6,497 nucleotides of DNA from Campylobacteraceae bacterium (GTDB lineage: Bacteria; Campylobacterota; Campylobacteria; Campylobacterales; Campylobacteraceae): the NCBI GenBank assembly GCA_031290675.1, contig JAITNC010000057.1, positions 1-6,497 on the forward strand, in the 5' to 3' direction. The position numbers and the translations under genes are program-made. Positions 1 to 5,803 of the stretch are shown here, in pieces. Under the pieces are notes generated by a model that was given only the letters and a program-made list of their open reading frames with translations, was not told the origin of the DNA and did no database searches. How positions within the stretch are numbered: the stretch's first letter is position 1; every line of letters starts with the position of its first letter.

Positions 1-52
1 GGCGTGTGTGGCGCAATAGTTTCCTCAAAAAAACCACCCCGCCCTTCGGACA

Positions 53-68
53 CCCCTCCACAGAGGGG
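53..68. terminator. GC-rich stem-loop, possible intrinsic terminator
   Basis: CCCCTC (53-58) pairs perfectly with GAGGGG (63-68) around a 4-base loop. On the plus strand the stem is followed by AATTTTAAT, a weak T-tract, so it could end a transcript arriving from the left of the window. On the minus strand a T7 run (27-33 read in reverse) follows about 20 bases after the stem, with another GGGG block in between that could compete for the CCCC arm. It may instead be part of a dispersed intergenic repeat. The stem is seen directly; the termination role is inferred. Confidence 0.35.
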
Positions 69-83
69 AATTTTAATACCAAA

Positions 84-226
84 TTTGCATAATTTTAACT
101 TTAGCTTTTTGTGTTTAGATGAGGCAGTTTGAAAATTTGGCGAGGCGCATACGCATTGGTATGTAACGAAGCCAAGTTGAAAACAACGAAATATAGGCAC
201 AAAAGAGCAAAGTTAAAATATGCAAA
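84..226. repeat. Imperfect palindromic element, copy 1
   Basis: The outer arms 84-113 and 198-226 are inverted copies of each other: about 28 positions pair if three one-base gaps are allowed. Inside them, 134-141 pairs with 171-178 (one G-T wobble), and an apical hairpin forms from CATAC (148-152) and GTATG (159-163) around a 6-base loop. A small GTTG/CAAC hairpin with an AAAA loop sits near 177-187. The whole element folds back on itself over about 143 bp. Its arms and layout match the second copy at 243-386, with centres 160 bp apart. I do not recognise a named repeat family. The copy is non-coding. Confidence 0.65.
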
Positions 227-242
227 AGCTGAGAAAGCTAAG

Positions 243-386
243 TTTACAAGATTTTAGCGTCAGTTTTTTGCACGCTAACGAGGCGCAAACGAAGCCCGTG
301 AGCGGTGCGTACTTAAACGTACGTGAGCGAGCGTGGCGAAATTGCAACGAATTTAGCGTGCAAAAAAACGAGCTAAAAATTGTAAA
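243..386. repeat. Imperfect palindromic element, copy 2
   Basis: A perfect 15-bp inverted repeat joins 264-278 to 353-367 (TTTTTTGCACGCTAA and its complement). Further out, 243-249 pairs with 380-386 and 252-258 with 372-378. The apex is CGTAC (308-312) and GTACG (319-323) around a 6-base loop, extended by G-T wobbles. An 8-base direct repeat CGTGAGCG flanks the apex at 297-304 and 322-329. The left arm aligns over about 34 bases with that of copy 1, and both copies share CAACGAA in the right half. The element ends 13 bp from the queC stop, so it would lie in the 3' end of queC mRNA and may help stabilise or end it. That role is inferred. Confidence 0.7.
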
Positions 387-398
387 AGCCAAGATTTA

Positions 399-1058
399 TC
401 ACATATAAGGGATTTTGTCCTTGATCTTAGCCCCTTCAAACCCCCGCAGACGCAAACGACAGCTGTCGCAGACGCCGCAAGCTTTGTCCTCGTTTGTGTA
501 GCAGCTCCACGTAAGCTCCAGTGGAACGCCCAATTTTAAAGCCTCTTTGACTATATCTTCTTTAGTGAGATGTACGAGCGGTGTGCGGATTTGGATAGAT
601 GTTTGCTTTTTTGTACCCTCATTTACGGCGGCTTCTATCTTTTTGATAAACGCCTCCGTACAGTCGGGATATCCGCTGCTATCCTCCTCTATCACGCCAA
701 GATAAAGAGCCTCAGCCCCCTCTTTTTCGGCGAGTGAAGCGGCTATGGAGATAAATATACCGTTGCGGTACGGCACATACGTGTTCGGGACGCCCTCCTC
801 TACCCCGCCTGTGCGCACGCAAAGACTCGTGTCGGTCAGCGAGGAAGCGCCGATATCTTTGAAAAAATGGGTATCAAAAACGACCTTTTTTGCCCCTAAA
901 GCGGCGGATATTTTCTCAAAACATTCAAGCTCTTTTCGTTCGGTTCGCTGGGCGTAATTAAAATGCAAAGCTATTATCTCATACCCTGCCTTTTTGGCGA
1001 TAAAAGCGGTGAGTGCGCTATCCATACCTCCACTTATGATACATACTGCTTTTTTCAA
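399..1058 (-). CDS. queC: 7-cyano-7-deazaguanine (preQ0) synthase QueC
   Basis: QueC converts 7-carboxy-7-deazaguanine to preQ0 using ATP and ammonia, a cytoplasmic step toward queuosine in tRNA. The 219-residue product has the N-terminal PP-loop SGGMDS (9-14), a VPYRNG segment (95-100), the family block [13 protein letters not shown] (121-133), and a zinc-binding cysteine set C186, C194, C197, C200 near the C-terminus. The start is TTG at 1058: it puts the PP-loop at the usual distance from the N-terminus, gives a length close to the family norm (about 220), and has AAAGG 7 bases upstream. An ATG further upstream in the same frame (1202) would add 48 residues without family resemblance, cross both promoters and run antisense into ybeY. 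No other queuosine genes are in view. Identity is secure. Confidence 0.96.
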   Translation of the reverse strand: MKKAVCIISGGMDSALTAFIAKKAGYEIIALHFNYAQRTERKELECFEKISAALGAKKVVFDTHFFKDIGASSLTDTSLCVRTGGVEEGVPNTYVPYRNGIFISIAASLAEKEGAEALYLGVIEEDSSGYPDCTEAFIKKIEAAVNEGTKKQTSIQIRTPLVHLTKEDIVKEALKLGVPLELTWSCYTNEDKACGVCDSCRLRLRGFEGAKIKDKIPYM

Positions 1059-1065
1059 AATATTG

Positions 1066-1070
1066 CCTTT
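1066..1070 (-). promoter_or_regulatory. Ribosome binding site that fixes the queC TTG start
   Basis: On the minus strand AAAGG lies 7 bases before TTG at 1058. No ATG or GTG in this frame lies both downstream of the promoter and upstream of the PP-loop, so this site decides for the rare TTG start. Confidence 0.6.
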
Positions 1071-1082
1071 AATTTTTGTGTG

Positions 1083-1088
1083 ATTATA
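1083..1088 (-). promoter_or_regulatory. Predicted queC promoter, -10 box
   Basis: A perfect TATAAT reads on the minus strand, 24 bases before the queC TTG. It would give a leader of roughly 15-20 bases. No good -35 hexamer is seen, which is usual for sigma-70 promoters in Campylobacter. It lies back to back with the ybeY -10 box, with 11 bp between the two hexamers. Confidence 0.55.
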
Positions 1089-1099
1089 TCTAAAACTGA

Positions 1100-1105
1100 T
1101 ATAAT
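1100..1105 (+). promoter_or_regulatory. Predicted ybeY promoter, extended -10 box
   Basis: TATAAT on the plus strand is preceded by TGA, giving an extended -10 (TGN-TATAAT). A weak TTGTGT lies about 18 bp upstream. Transcription would start near 1112, leaving a leader of about 15 bases that holds the AAAAAAGG ribosome site (1113-1120). Confidence 0.55.
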
Positions 1106-1126
1106 TACGCTCAAAAAAGGTCAAAT

Positions 1127-1543
1127 ATGCTAACGATAGAAAATGAGAGTGATTTTGAGATAAATACGGCAAAGCTGGACGAGATAGTTTTAAGCTTGAC
1201 AAAAAAAGATGTTGAGTGTCTGTTTGTAAACTCTGAGGATATGAGGGAGTTGAACGTCAATACGCGGGGATTGGACAAAACCACCGATGTTTTGAGCTTT
1301 CCGCTGGAAGAGCTGCCTTATGTGCCGCTCGGGAGTATCGTCATAAATGCACAGCTTGCTAAAGCGAGCGCCGCTGAGCTTGGACACACTTTGGAAGATG
1401 AGTGTGCATTGCTGTTTATACACGGTATGCTGCACCTTTTGAGCTTTGACCACGAGAGCGACAACGGGGAGATGAGAGAGAAGGAAGAGGAGCTGATAGC
1501 GGCATTTGCTCTGCCAAAAAGCCTCATCTGCCGCAACAGCTAA
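1127..1543 (+). CDS. ybeY: Endoribonuclease / rRNA maturation factor YbeY
   Basis: YbeY is a zinc metalloprotein (UPF0054) needed for maturation of 16S rRNA 3' ends and for ribosome quality control. The 138-residue product carries the signature [11 protein letters not shown] at 99-109, with the three zinc-ligand histidines H99, H103 and H109, and the upstream block TTDVLSFPL (52-60) typical of the family. Length is near the family norm (about 135-155). The ATG has AAAGG 6 bases upstream and its own extended -10 promoter. The residue usually found as Gly before the aromatic-Asp-His is Ser106 here, while the ligands are intact. It diverges from queC and converges on mrdA with one base between stops. 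Confidence 0.93.
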   Translation: MLTIENESDFEINTAKLDEIVLSLTKKDVECLFVNSEDMRELNVNTRGLDKTTDVLSFPLEELPYVPLGSIVINAQLAKASAAELGHTLEDECALLFIHGMLHLLSFDHESDNGEMREKEEELIAAFALPKSLICRNS

Positions 1544-1544
1544 A

Positions 1545-3338
1545 CTACTCGTAACTTGTTATATATCCGAGCTCATAAAGTTTGTTGTAGATTTCGGAAG
1601 CTATCTGTATGGACGGCCCTGCGCCTCCTGCGTGTTCTACCATAACAGTCACGGAGTAGCGGGGATTTTTATAAGGGGCAAATGACGTAAACCAGCCGTG
1701 CGAACGCTGATAAAACTCAAGCTCGTGCTCTTTCATGCGGGCTTTCTCCTCTTGCGGCAAGCCGATGACTTGCGCCGTTCCTGTTTTGCACGCCATCTTG
1801 ACCTTTGTCCTGACGTTTCTATACGCCGTGCCTGAAGGGCTGTTGCACACTTCACCCATAGCCTCTCTTATCAAAGGCAAGTAACGCTTTTCGTTCTCGT
1901 TGTAAACAGTACCGCTGCCCTCATACGCCATACTTTCATTGTTTATACTGCGTAAAAAATGCAAACTTATGTCTTCACCCGTGGCAAGCATACTCGTATA
2001 TCTGGCTATCTGCATAGATGTAGAGAGAAAAAACCCTTGACCTATGGCGGAGATGATAGTTTCGCCCTGAAACCAAGCTTCGCCGTATTTCGCCCTCTTC
2101 CACTCTCTGCTCGGCACTACGCCGATGAACTCATTTGGCAGGTCAACGCCCGTTCTTGTTCCAAACCCAAACCTCTCAAGCGCAGGGGATATAGCGTCCA
2201 TACCGACCTTCAAAGAGCCTTCGTAAAAATACGTATCGCAACTCTCTCTGATGGCTTTTTTCATATTTACTATGCCGTGTCCTTCGTGTTTCCAACATCT
2301 AAAATTGCGCCCGCCGAGCTCAATAGAGCCTTTGCAGTCAAAAGAGGTGCTTGGGGTTATCTCTTTTGTGTCCAAAAACGCCAGCGCCATACCCATCTTG
2401 ACAACAGAACCCGGCGGATAAAGTCCGTTTACAAGCTTGTTTGTGAAAGGGTGGTTGAAGTCGGTTGAGAGTATTTTCCAATCCTCTTGCGAGATGCCTG
2501 CGACAAATTTATTTAAATCGTATTCGGGGAAACTGACCGCCGATATGATAGAGCCGTCAGACAAATCAACCACTATCGCCGAACCGCTTTTGTTTGCGAA
2601 CATAGAGGAGATGTAGCGTTGTATGTCTATGTCTATGCTAAGATACATATCTTTGCTCACGGGCGACCTTCGCTCAAGCATAGCCACCTCTTGGTTCAGT
2701 GCGTTTACTTTGCTTATTTTCACACCGCTCTCGCCTTTGAGGACGTCATTGTAGTATTTTTCAATGCCCGTGCGTCCTACTGAGCCTGTGAGTTTGGCTA
2801 TCATATCGCTGTAATCTTCCAGATTTGTCCTTCCCACGTAGCCTATGATGTGCGACGCCACACTCTCATACGGATAAAAACGCCTTGAAGTGGGATAGAT
2901 GGAGATGTTTGAGCGGAGATTTATGTTTGCGAAGCTGGCGATGACATCTTCGTACAAAAGAAAATCAACCACTTGAACGATATCGTGCTCATAAGGAGAG
3001 TCGTTTCTAAGGTACTTTTTTTTGATGCTTTCACGCTCCAGAGTCGGAATAGCACGCACCAAAAAGTCTATCTCGTCATCAAGCTTTGAGAGTGAGTTTT
3101 TGGAGCTTAACTGCGGTTTGATACCGATGGCAAATCCGAGCTGATTTACAGCCAAAGGCTTGCCGTTTCTATCGTAGATAATCCCACGCAAAGGCGGCAA
3201 ATGCTCCGTTCTCAGGGCGTTTCTTTTGGCTATCTCATCATAATAAACGTTTGATTTTATGCTGATATAATACACACGTATTATCAGCACAAGCCAAAAG
3301 ATGACAAAAAAGCCCATTACGACATAGACGCGCTTCAC
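1545..3338 (-). CDS. mrdA: Penicillin-binding protein 2 (peptidoglycan transpeptidase MrdA)
   Basis: This class B PBP cross-links peptidoglycan during lateral wall growth, acting with the RodA/MreB elongation complex at the inner membrane. The 597-residue protein has a short cytoplasmic N-terminus and one membrane anchor (about 4-23). A periplasmic dimerisation domain follows, with RGIIYDRNG (51-59) and a GRTGIEKYYN block (188-197). The C-terminal transpeptidase domain has the serine nucleophile in SVVK (311-314), SCD (366-368) and KTGT (518-521), plus the PBP2-type cysteines C335, C349 and C367. The start is GTG at 3338, overlapping the TGA of the preceding membrane gene as GTGA, which implies translational coupling. 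An AAGAAG lies a few bases upstream as a weak ribosome site. It is the last gene of the minus-strand cluster, and no terminator is visible before ybeY. Confidence 0.96.
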   Translation of the reverse strand: MKRVYVVMGFFVIFWLVLIIRVYYISIKSNVYYDEIAKRNALRTEHLPPLRGIIYDRNGKPLAVNQLGFAIGIKPQLSSKNSLSKLDDEIDFLVRAIPTLERESIKKKYLRNDSPYEHDIVQVVDFLLYEDVIASFANINLRSNISIYPTSRRFYPYESVASHIIGYVGRTNLEDYSDMIAKLTGSVGRTGIEKYYNDVLKGESGVKISKVNALNQEVAMLERRSPVSKDMYLSIDIDIQRYISSMFANKSGSAIVVDLSDGSIISAVSFPEYDLNKFVAGISQEDWKILSTDFNHPFTNKLVNGLYPPGSVVKMGMALAFLDTKEITPSTSFDCKGSIELGGRNFRCWKHEGHGIVNMKKAIRESCDTYFYEGSLKVGMDAISPALERFGFGTRTGVDLPNEFIGVVPSREWKRAKYGEAWFQGETIISAIGQGFFLSTSMQIARYTSMLATGEDISLHFLRSINNESMAYEGSGTVYNENEKRYLPLIREAMGEVCNSPSGTAYRNVRTKVKMACKTGTAQVIGLPQEEKARMKEHELEFYQRSHGWFTSFAPYKNPRYSVTVMVEHAGGAGPSIQIASEIYNKLYELGYITSYE

Positions 3339-3799
3339 GATTTACTTCTTAAAAAAAGACTCGCCAAAACGATATCTATCAATATATAAAAAATATAAAC
3401 CACACTAAAGCGTGAAAATGGCTGATTTAAAAAGTACGCAAAAAAGAGATTGACTGCGTATAGACCTACATATGCGCTGATGACCGTGATAGATATAATC
3501 CACGCTTCGCTCTCAAACATAGATACAAGTCGTGGCTTGATGAGATAGTAAAAAATGACAAATAAAAAAACCATTGAAAATAGATAAAATCCCTGATTTA
3601 ACTCAAAAAAGCAGAGGTATAAAAACGCCAGATATATCTCCATATCCTCTTTTTTGAAATTTTTGACTATATATACGAAAAAAAATCCCGCAAGCGGCGA
3701 CAGAAATGCGTAAACACCCGCAAATATCTGATAAGTAAATAGAAATAAAGCTAAAAAAGTTAGCTTTAAATGTCTATTATAAGTGATATCTCGTCGCAT
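3335..3799 (-). CDS. Small polytopic inner-membrane protein, possibly MreD-like
   Basis: The product is about 154 residues and almost wholly hydrophobic, with five or six predicted membrane segments and few charges outside the loops. I recognise no catalytic motif. It overlaps mrdA by 4 bp (GTGA). MreD, a 5-6 segment protein of about 160 residues, often sits next to elongation PBP genes, and an uncharacterised small membrane gene lies between engB and the PBP2 gene in Campylobacter and Helicobacter as I recall. So a role in the elongation complex is a reasonable inference, not shown. The start is uncertain. ATG at 3799 gives MRRDITYNRH and a 34-bp overlap with the GNAT gene. ATG at 3817 or TTG at 3826 are also open. 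None has a good ribosome site, so reading probably depends on coupling to the upstream gene. Confidence 0.8.
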   Translation of the reverse strand: MRRDITYNRHLKLTFLALFLFTYQIFAGVYAFLSPLAGFFFVYIVKNFKKEDMEIYLAFLYLCFFELNQGFYLFSMVFLFVIFYYLIKPRLVSMFESEAWIISITVISAYVGLYAVNLFFAYFLNQPFSRFSVVYIFYILIDIVLASLFLRSKS

Positions 3800-4227
3800 A
3801 TAGGAAAATGTTTGCATTTTATACAATCAGCCCAGATTTTACTTGTGGGCAAAGACTCTTTTGGTATCTCCCTGAAGGATAGTTTTTGAAAAAACTTTTT
3901 TTCATAAGTGAGCGTAAACACTTGCTTTAGCCCCAAACTTCTCCCCTCCTCTAAAAGCCTCCCGACTATCTCTTTGCCTATCCCCCTGCCTCTTAAATTT
4001 TTATCTACTATGATACTTCGCACCTCCGCTAACTGCGGAGCGTGTATATGTAGAGCCGACAAACCGACCAATTTGCCCTCCTCTACCGCTAACGTATACG
4101 AGCGGATATTTGTAGCTATCTCATCGTTGGAGCGTGGCAATATAATCCCGCTCAATACCTCTTCTCTCATCAACTCTTGCATATCTTTGATATCGTCTAG
4201 TGTCGCTTTGCGATATAAAATCATCAT
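3766..4227 (-). CDS. GNAT acetyltransferase, stand-alone N-acetylglutamate synthase-like (ArgA-type)
   Basis: This is a single-domain GNAT of 153 residues. The acetyl-CoA pyrophosphate loop is RGRGIG (79-84), following the beta-4 strand AEVRSIIVD (67-75). The N-terminal GIILPRSNDEIATNIRSY (27-44) and the C-terminal IWADC..C..FP.CDE tail (131-146) are typical of the short ArgA-like proteins that make N-acetylglutamate, the first step of arginine synthesis, in bacteria without the long kinase-fused ArgA. Substrate is inferred from resemblance, and other N-acetyl acceptors are possible. Cysteines C135, C138 and C144 in the tail could bind a metal. The first ATG directly abuts the engB stop (TAGATG). 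AAGG lies 5 bases before it and 8 before the second ATG (4224), so either may be used. The 3' end overlaps the next membrane gene. Confidence 0.85.
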   Translation of the reverse strand: MMILYRKATLDDIKDMQELMREEVLSGIILPRSNDEIATNIRSYTLAVEEGKLVGLSALHIHAPQLAEVRSIIVDKNLRGRGIGKEIVGRLLEEGRSLGLKQVFTLTYEKKFFQKLSFREIPKESLPTSKIWADCIKCKHFPICDEISLIIDI

Positions 4228-4827
4228 CTATGCCTTAAAGAGTAAATCAAAAATTTTTTGGTTCGCTTCTTCTATGCCACGCTTGTTCAAGGTTGAGATG
4301 AGTATGGCATTTTTATCTTTTTTTTGTATGATATCCATCTCTTTTCTGTTCAATTTGTCAGCCTTCGTATATATATTTAAAAATTTTTGGTCTGCTCGCA
4401 ATATAGAATTTATATATTTATTTACACTCTCATCTATCTCAAGATTTGTGTGCCTTGCGTCTATCAAGTGAACAAACACCCTGATAGAGAGCCGTTCTTT
4501 GATAAAAGCGTTGAGATTTTCACTCCAATCTTTTTTTTTCTCTTTTGAAACTTTAGCATACCCAAAACCCGGCAAATCCACAAAACGAGCCTGAAATCTC
4601 TCTTTGTTTTCGTCCTCGTAGAGCACATCAAAAAAGTTGATAAGCTGCGTTTTACCCGGCGTAGATGAGCTTTTCGCAAGCTGTTTTTGGTTTACAAGGG
4701 CGTTTAAAAGCGAACTTTTGCCGACATTGCTGCGTCCCAAAAAAGCCACTTCTGATACGCCTTCAGCCAAAGCATCGCCGATATTTGGGGAGGATTTGAC
4801 AAACGCCGCTGTGATTACTCTTATCAC
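4228..4827 (-). CDS. engB: Ribosome biogenesis GTPase EngB (YihA/YsxC)
   Basis: EngB is an essential TRAFAC-class GTPase that helps late assembly of the 50S subunit. The 199-residue protein shows G1 GRSNVGKS (31-38), the STPGKT switch I region (55-60), G3 DLPG (84-87), G4 TKAD (154-157) and a G5-like ISTLNKRG (177-184). FVDLPGFGYAKVS (82-94) is a strong family signature, and length fits the family. The start is GTG at 4827, overlapping the lptA stop as GTGA, with AGAGGAT 8 bases upstream. That site supports GTG over any later start. The gene contains homopolymers A9 (4531-4539) and A8 (4318-4325) on its coding strand, both within lysine codons. The stop abuts the start of the GNAT gene. Confidence 0.96.
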   Translation of the reverse strand: MIRVITAAFVKSSPNIGDALAEGVSEVAFLGRSNVGKSSLLNALVNQKQLAKSSSTPGKTQLINFFDVLYEDENKERFQARFVDLPGFGYAKVSKEKKKDWSENLNAFIKERLSIRVFVHLIDARHTNLEIDESVNKYINSILRADQKFLNIYTKADKLNRKEMDIIQKKDKNAILISTLNKRGIEEANQKIFDLLFKA

Positions 4828-5285
4828 TTCTTGCTATCCTCTATCTGGAAAAAAAACTTCGCAGGCTCGCTACTTTTGCCCTCAACTACGTAAGTTCCGT
4901 TTGTCTGGTCAACCTCTATTTTTTCGCCATATACTCTTTTGTCGGTATCTATCTCGCTCAAAAACGCATCGCCCTCAAGTGTATATTTGCTCAAAGCAGG
5001 CTCATAAATCAGCGTCTTGCCGCTTGCGTTATAGTGTTTTTCGTTCAAGAGCATTTTTACACGCACATTGCCCGAAGCTGTGTATTTTGTGGGCTGTTTG
5101 CGCTCATCAAAATTTATCGTTACTTTATCGGCGTTGAGTGTATCTTTTTCTTTGATGACGGTAACATTTCCGGCAAATTCGCTTATCTGCTTTTTCTCAT
5201 CTGCACCAAATTTGTCAGCCGTAACTTCTATCTGCGCCGCAAACGCAAAAGATACTGTTAAAATAAAAATTAAAAGCTTTTTCAT
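4824..5285 (-). CDS. lptA: LPS transport periplasmic protein LptA
   Basis: LptA forms the periplasmic bridge that carries lipopolysaccharide from the inner-membrane LptBFGC complex to LptD in the outer membrane. The 153-residue precursor begins with a signal peptide, MKKLLIFILTVSFAFA, with likely cleavage after residue 16 (AFA before AQ). The mature part is an OstA-type beta-jellyroll, with repeating strands such as EFAGNVTVIKEKDTLNADKV (36-55), a TASGNVRVKM turn (69-78) and TLEGDAFLSE (102-111), and no cysteines. Start is ATG at 5285 with a strong GAGGAG (5289-5294) just upstream; the ATG overlaps the lptC stop by one base (TAATG). It overlaps engB by 4 bp. Assignment rests on fold-like pattern plus position directly after lptC. 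Confidence 0.9.
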   Translation of the reverse strand: MKKLLIFILTVSFAFAAQIEVTADKFGADEKKQISEFAGNVTVIKEKDTLNADKVTINFDERKQPTKYTASGNVRVKMLLNEKHYNASGKTLIYEPALSKYTLEGDAFLSEIDTDKRVYGEKIEVDQTNGTYVVEGKSSEPAKFFFQIEDSKK

Positions 5286-5803
5286 TATCTCCTCGTCTGA
5301 ATAACCGCGCTTATACCCTGCGCTTCAAGTTTTCCCGCTTTTGTATCATAAACAAATGACTTTCCATTTGCCACAACTCCGCCATTTTCCAGCCTGAAAG
5401 GCGTCGTGCCTATCAATTTGCCCTCTTTTTGATGATACTCAACAGCTTCGCTCGCCAACGTAGTAGCGTTGCCCGTGTATAAAACATCGCCATTGAGGTA
5501 GACAACATCGCCTTTGAGCGTTGCGTTATCCGAACGAAGTGTCTTTATATCGTTATTTTCTACCATCAAAGCGTCCATATCGTATAAAATATCTCTATCT
5601 TCAAATCTTTGAGCTCTGCTTGCTTTCGCCTCTAACTCGATGCCGTTTTCGCTCAAGCGATGCTCTTTGACATCTAAAAATTCTATTATAGGATTTTCAT
5701 CGCTATTTAGGTCAATGTCCAACGAATACGGGTCTTGCGATACAAGCATAAATATCACGATAAAGAAAAAACATAAAAAGTAGTATAGTATTTTTACAAC
5801 CAA
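5285..5803 (-). CDS. lptC: LPS export protein LptC
   Basis: LptC is the bitopic inner-membrane partner that receives LPS from LptBFG and hands it to LptA. The 172-residue protein has one N-terminal membrane segment (about 4-21, ILYYFLCFFFIVIFMLVS), then a periplasmic domain of short beta repeats (for example DNATLKGDVVYLNGDVLYTG, 93-112, and TTPFRLENGGVVANGKSFVY, 133-152), as in the DUF1239/LptC family. The start is TTG at 5803, overlapping the end of kdsC by 10 bp. GGGGAG lies about 11 bases upstream. Later GTG or ATG codons (residues 16 and 19) would cut off the membrane anchor, so TTG is preferred. Sequence conservation is weak in this family, but gene order supports the call. Confidence 0.88.
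   Translation of the reverse strand: MVVKILYYFLCFFFIVIFMLVSQDPYSLDIDLNSDENPIIEFLDVKEHRLSENGIELEAKASRAQRFEDRDILYDMDALMVENNDIKTLRSDNATLKGDVVYLNGDVLYTGNATTLASEAVEYHQKEGKLIGTTPFRLENGGVVANGKSFVYDTKAGKLEAQGISAVIQTRR

Larger units (their letters stand above)
1..398. other. Non-coding, repeat-rich region downstream of queC
   Basis: No convincing gene lies in this stretch. It holds a C-rich block with an A7 run (27-33) at the left, a short GC stem-loop (53-68), and two related long palindromes (84-226 and 243-386). The one open frame of some length (220-408, plus) lies inside the second palindrome, has only a weak ribosome site and runs into the queC stop, so I do not call it. The queC transcript reads leftward into this region, so its 3' end probably forms here. 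What lies left of position 1 is unknown. Confidence 0.7.

Noticed and set aside
84..386. CRISPR array
   Set aside because: Only two related units exist, each an internally inverted repeat about 143 bp long. There are no short direct repeats with regular unique spacers and no cas genes.
220..408. Plus-strand open frame of 62 codons
   Set aside because: It lies inside the second palindromic element, has only a weak ribosome site, shows no recognisable domain and overlaps the queC stop. It is best explained as a frame carried by the repeat.
1059..1082. PreQ1 riboswitch in front of queC
   Set aside because: The predicted leader is only about 15-20 bases, too short for a preQ1 aptamer plus ribosome site, and no pseudoknot-like pattern is seen.
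1059..1202. Longer queC with 48 extra N-terminal residues starting at 1202
   Set aside because: The extension runs across both predicted promoters and antisense into ybeY, has no family resemblance, and the TTG at 1058 gives the normal QueC length with a good ribosome site.
1959..2468. 169-codon plus-strand open frame inside mrdA
   Set aside because: It is antisense to the conserved transpeptidase domain of PBP2; its composition is that of a mirrored coding frame and no domain is seen.
3908..4471. 187-codon plus-strand open frame across the GNAT/engB junction
   Set aside because: It is antisense to two well-supported genes, including their conserved motifs, and is serine/leucine-rich as expected of a shadow frame.
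4531..4539. A9 tract in engB (and A8 tracts at 3016-3023 and 4318-4325) as phase-variation sites
   Set aside because: These are lysine codon runs in essential genes, made of A rather than the G/C tracts that usually switch in Campylobacter, and all frames are intact.
4637..5137. 166-codon plus-strand open frame across engB and lptA
   Set aside because: It is antisense to the EngB G1 loop and the LptA jellyroll; no motif or ribosome site supports it.
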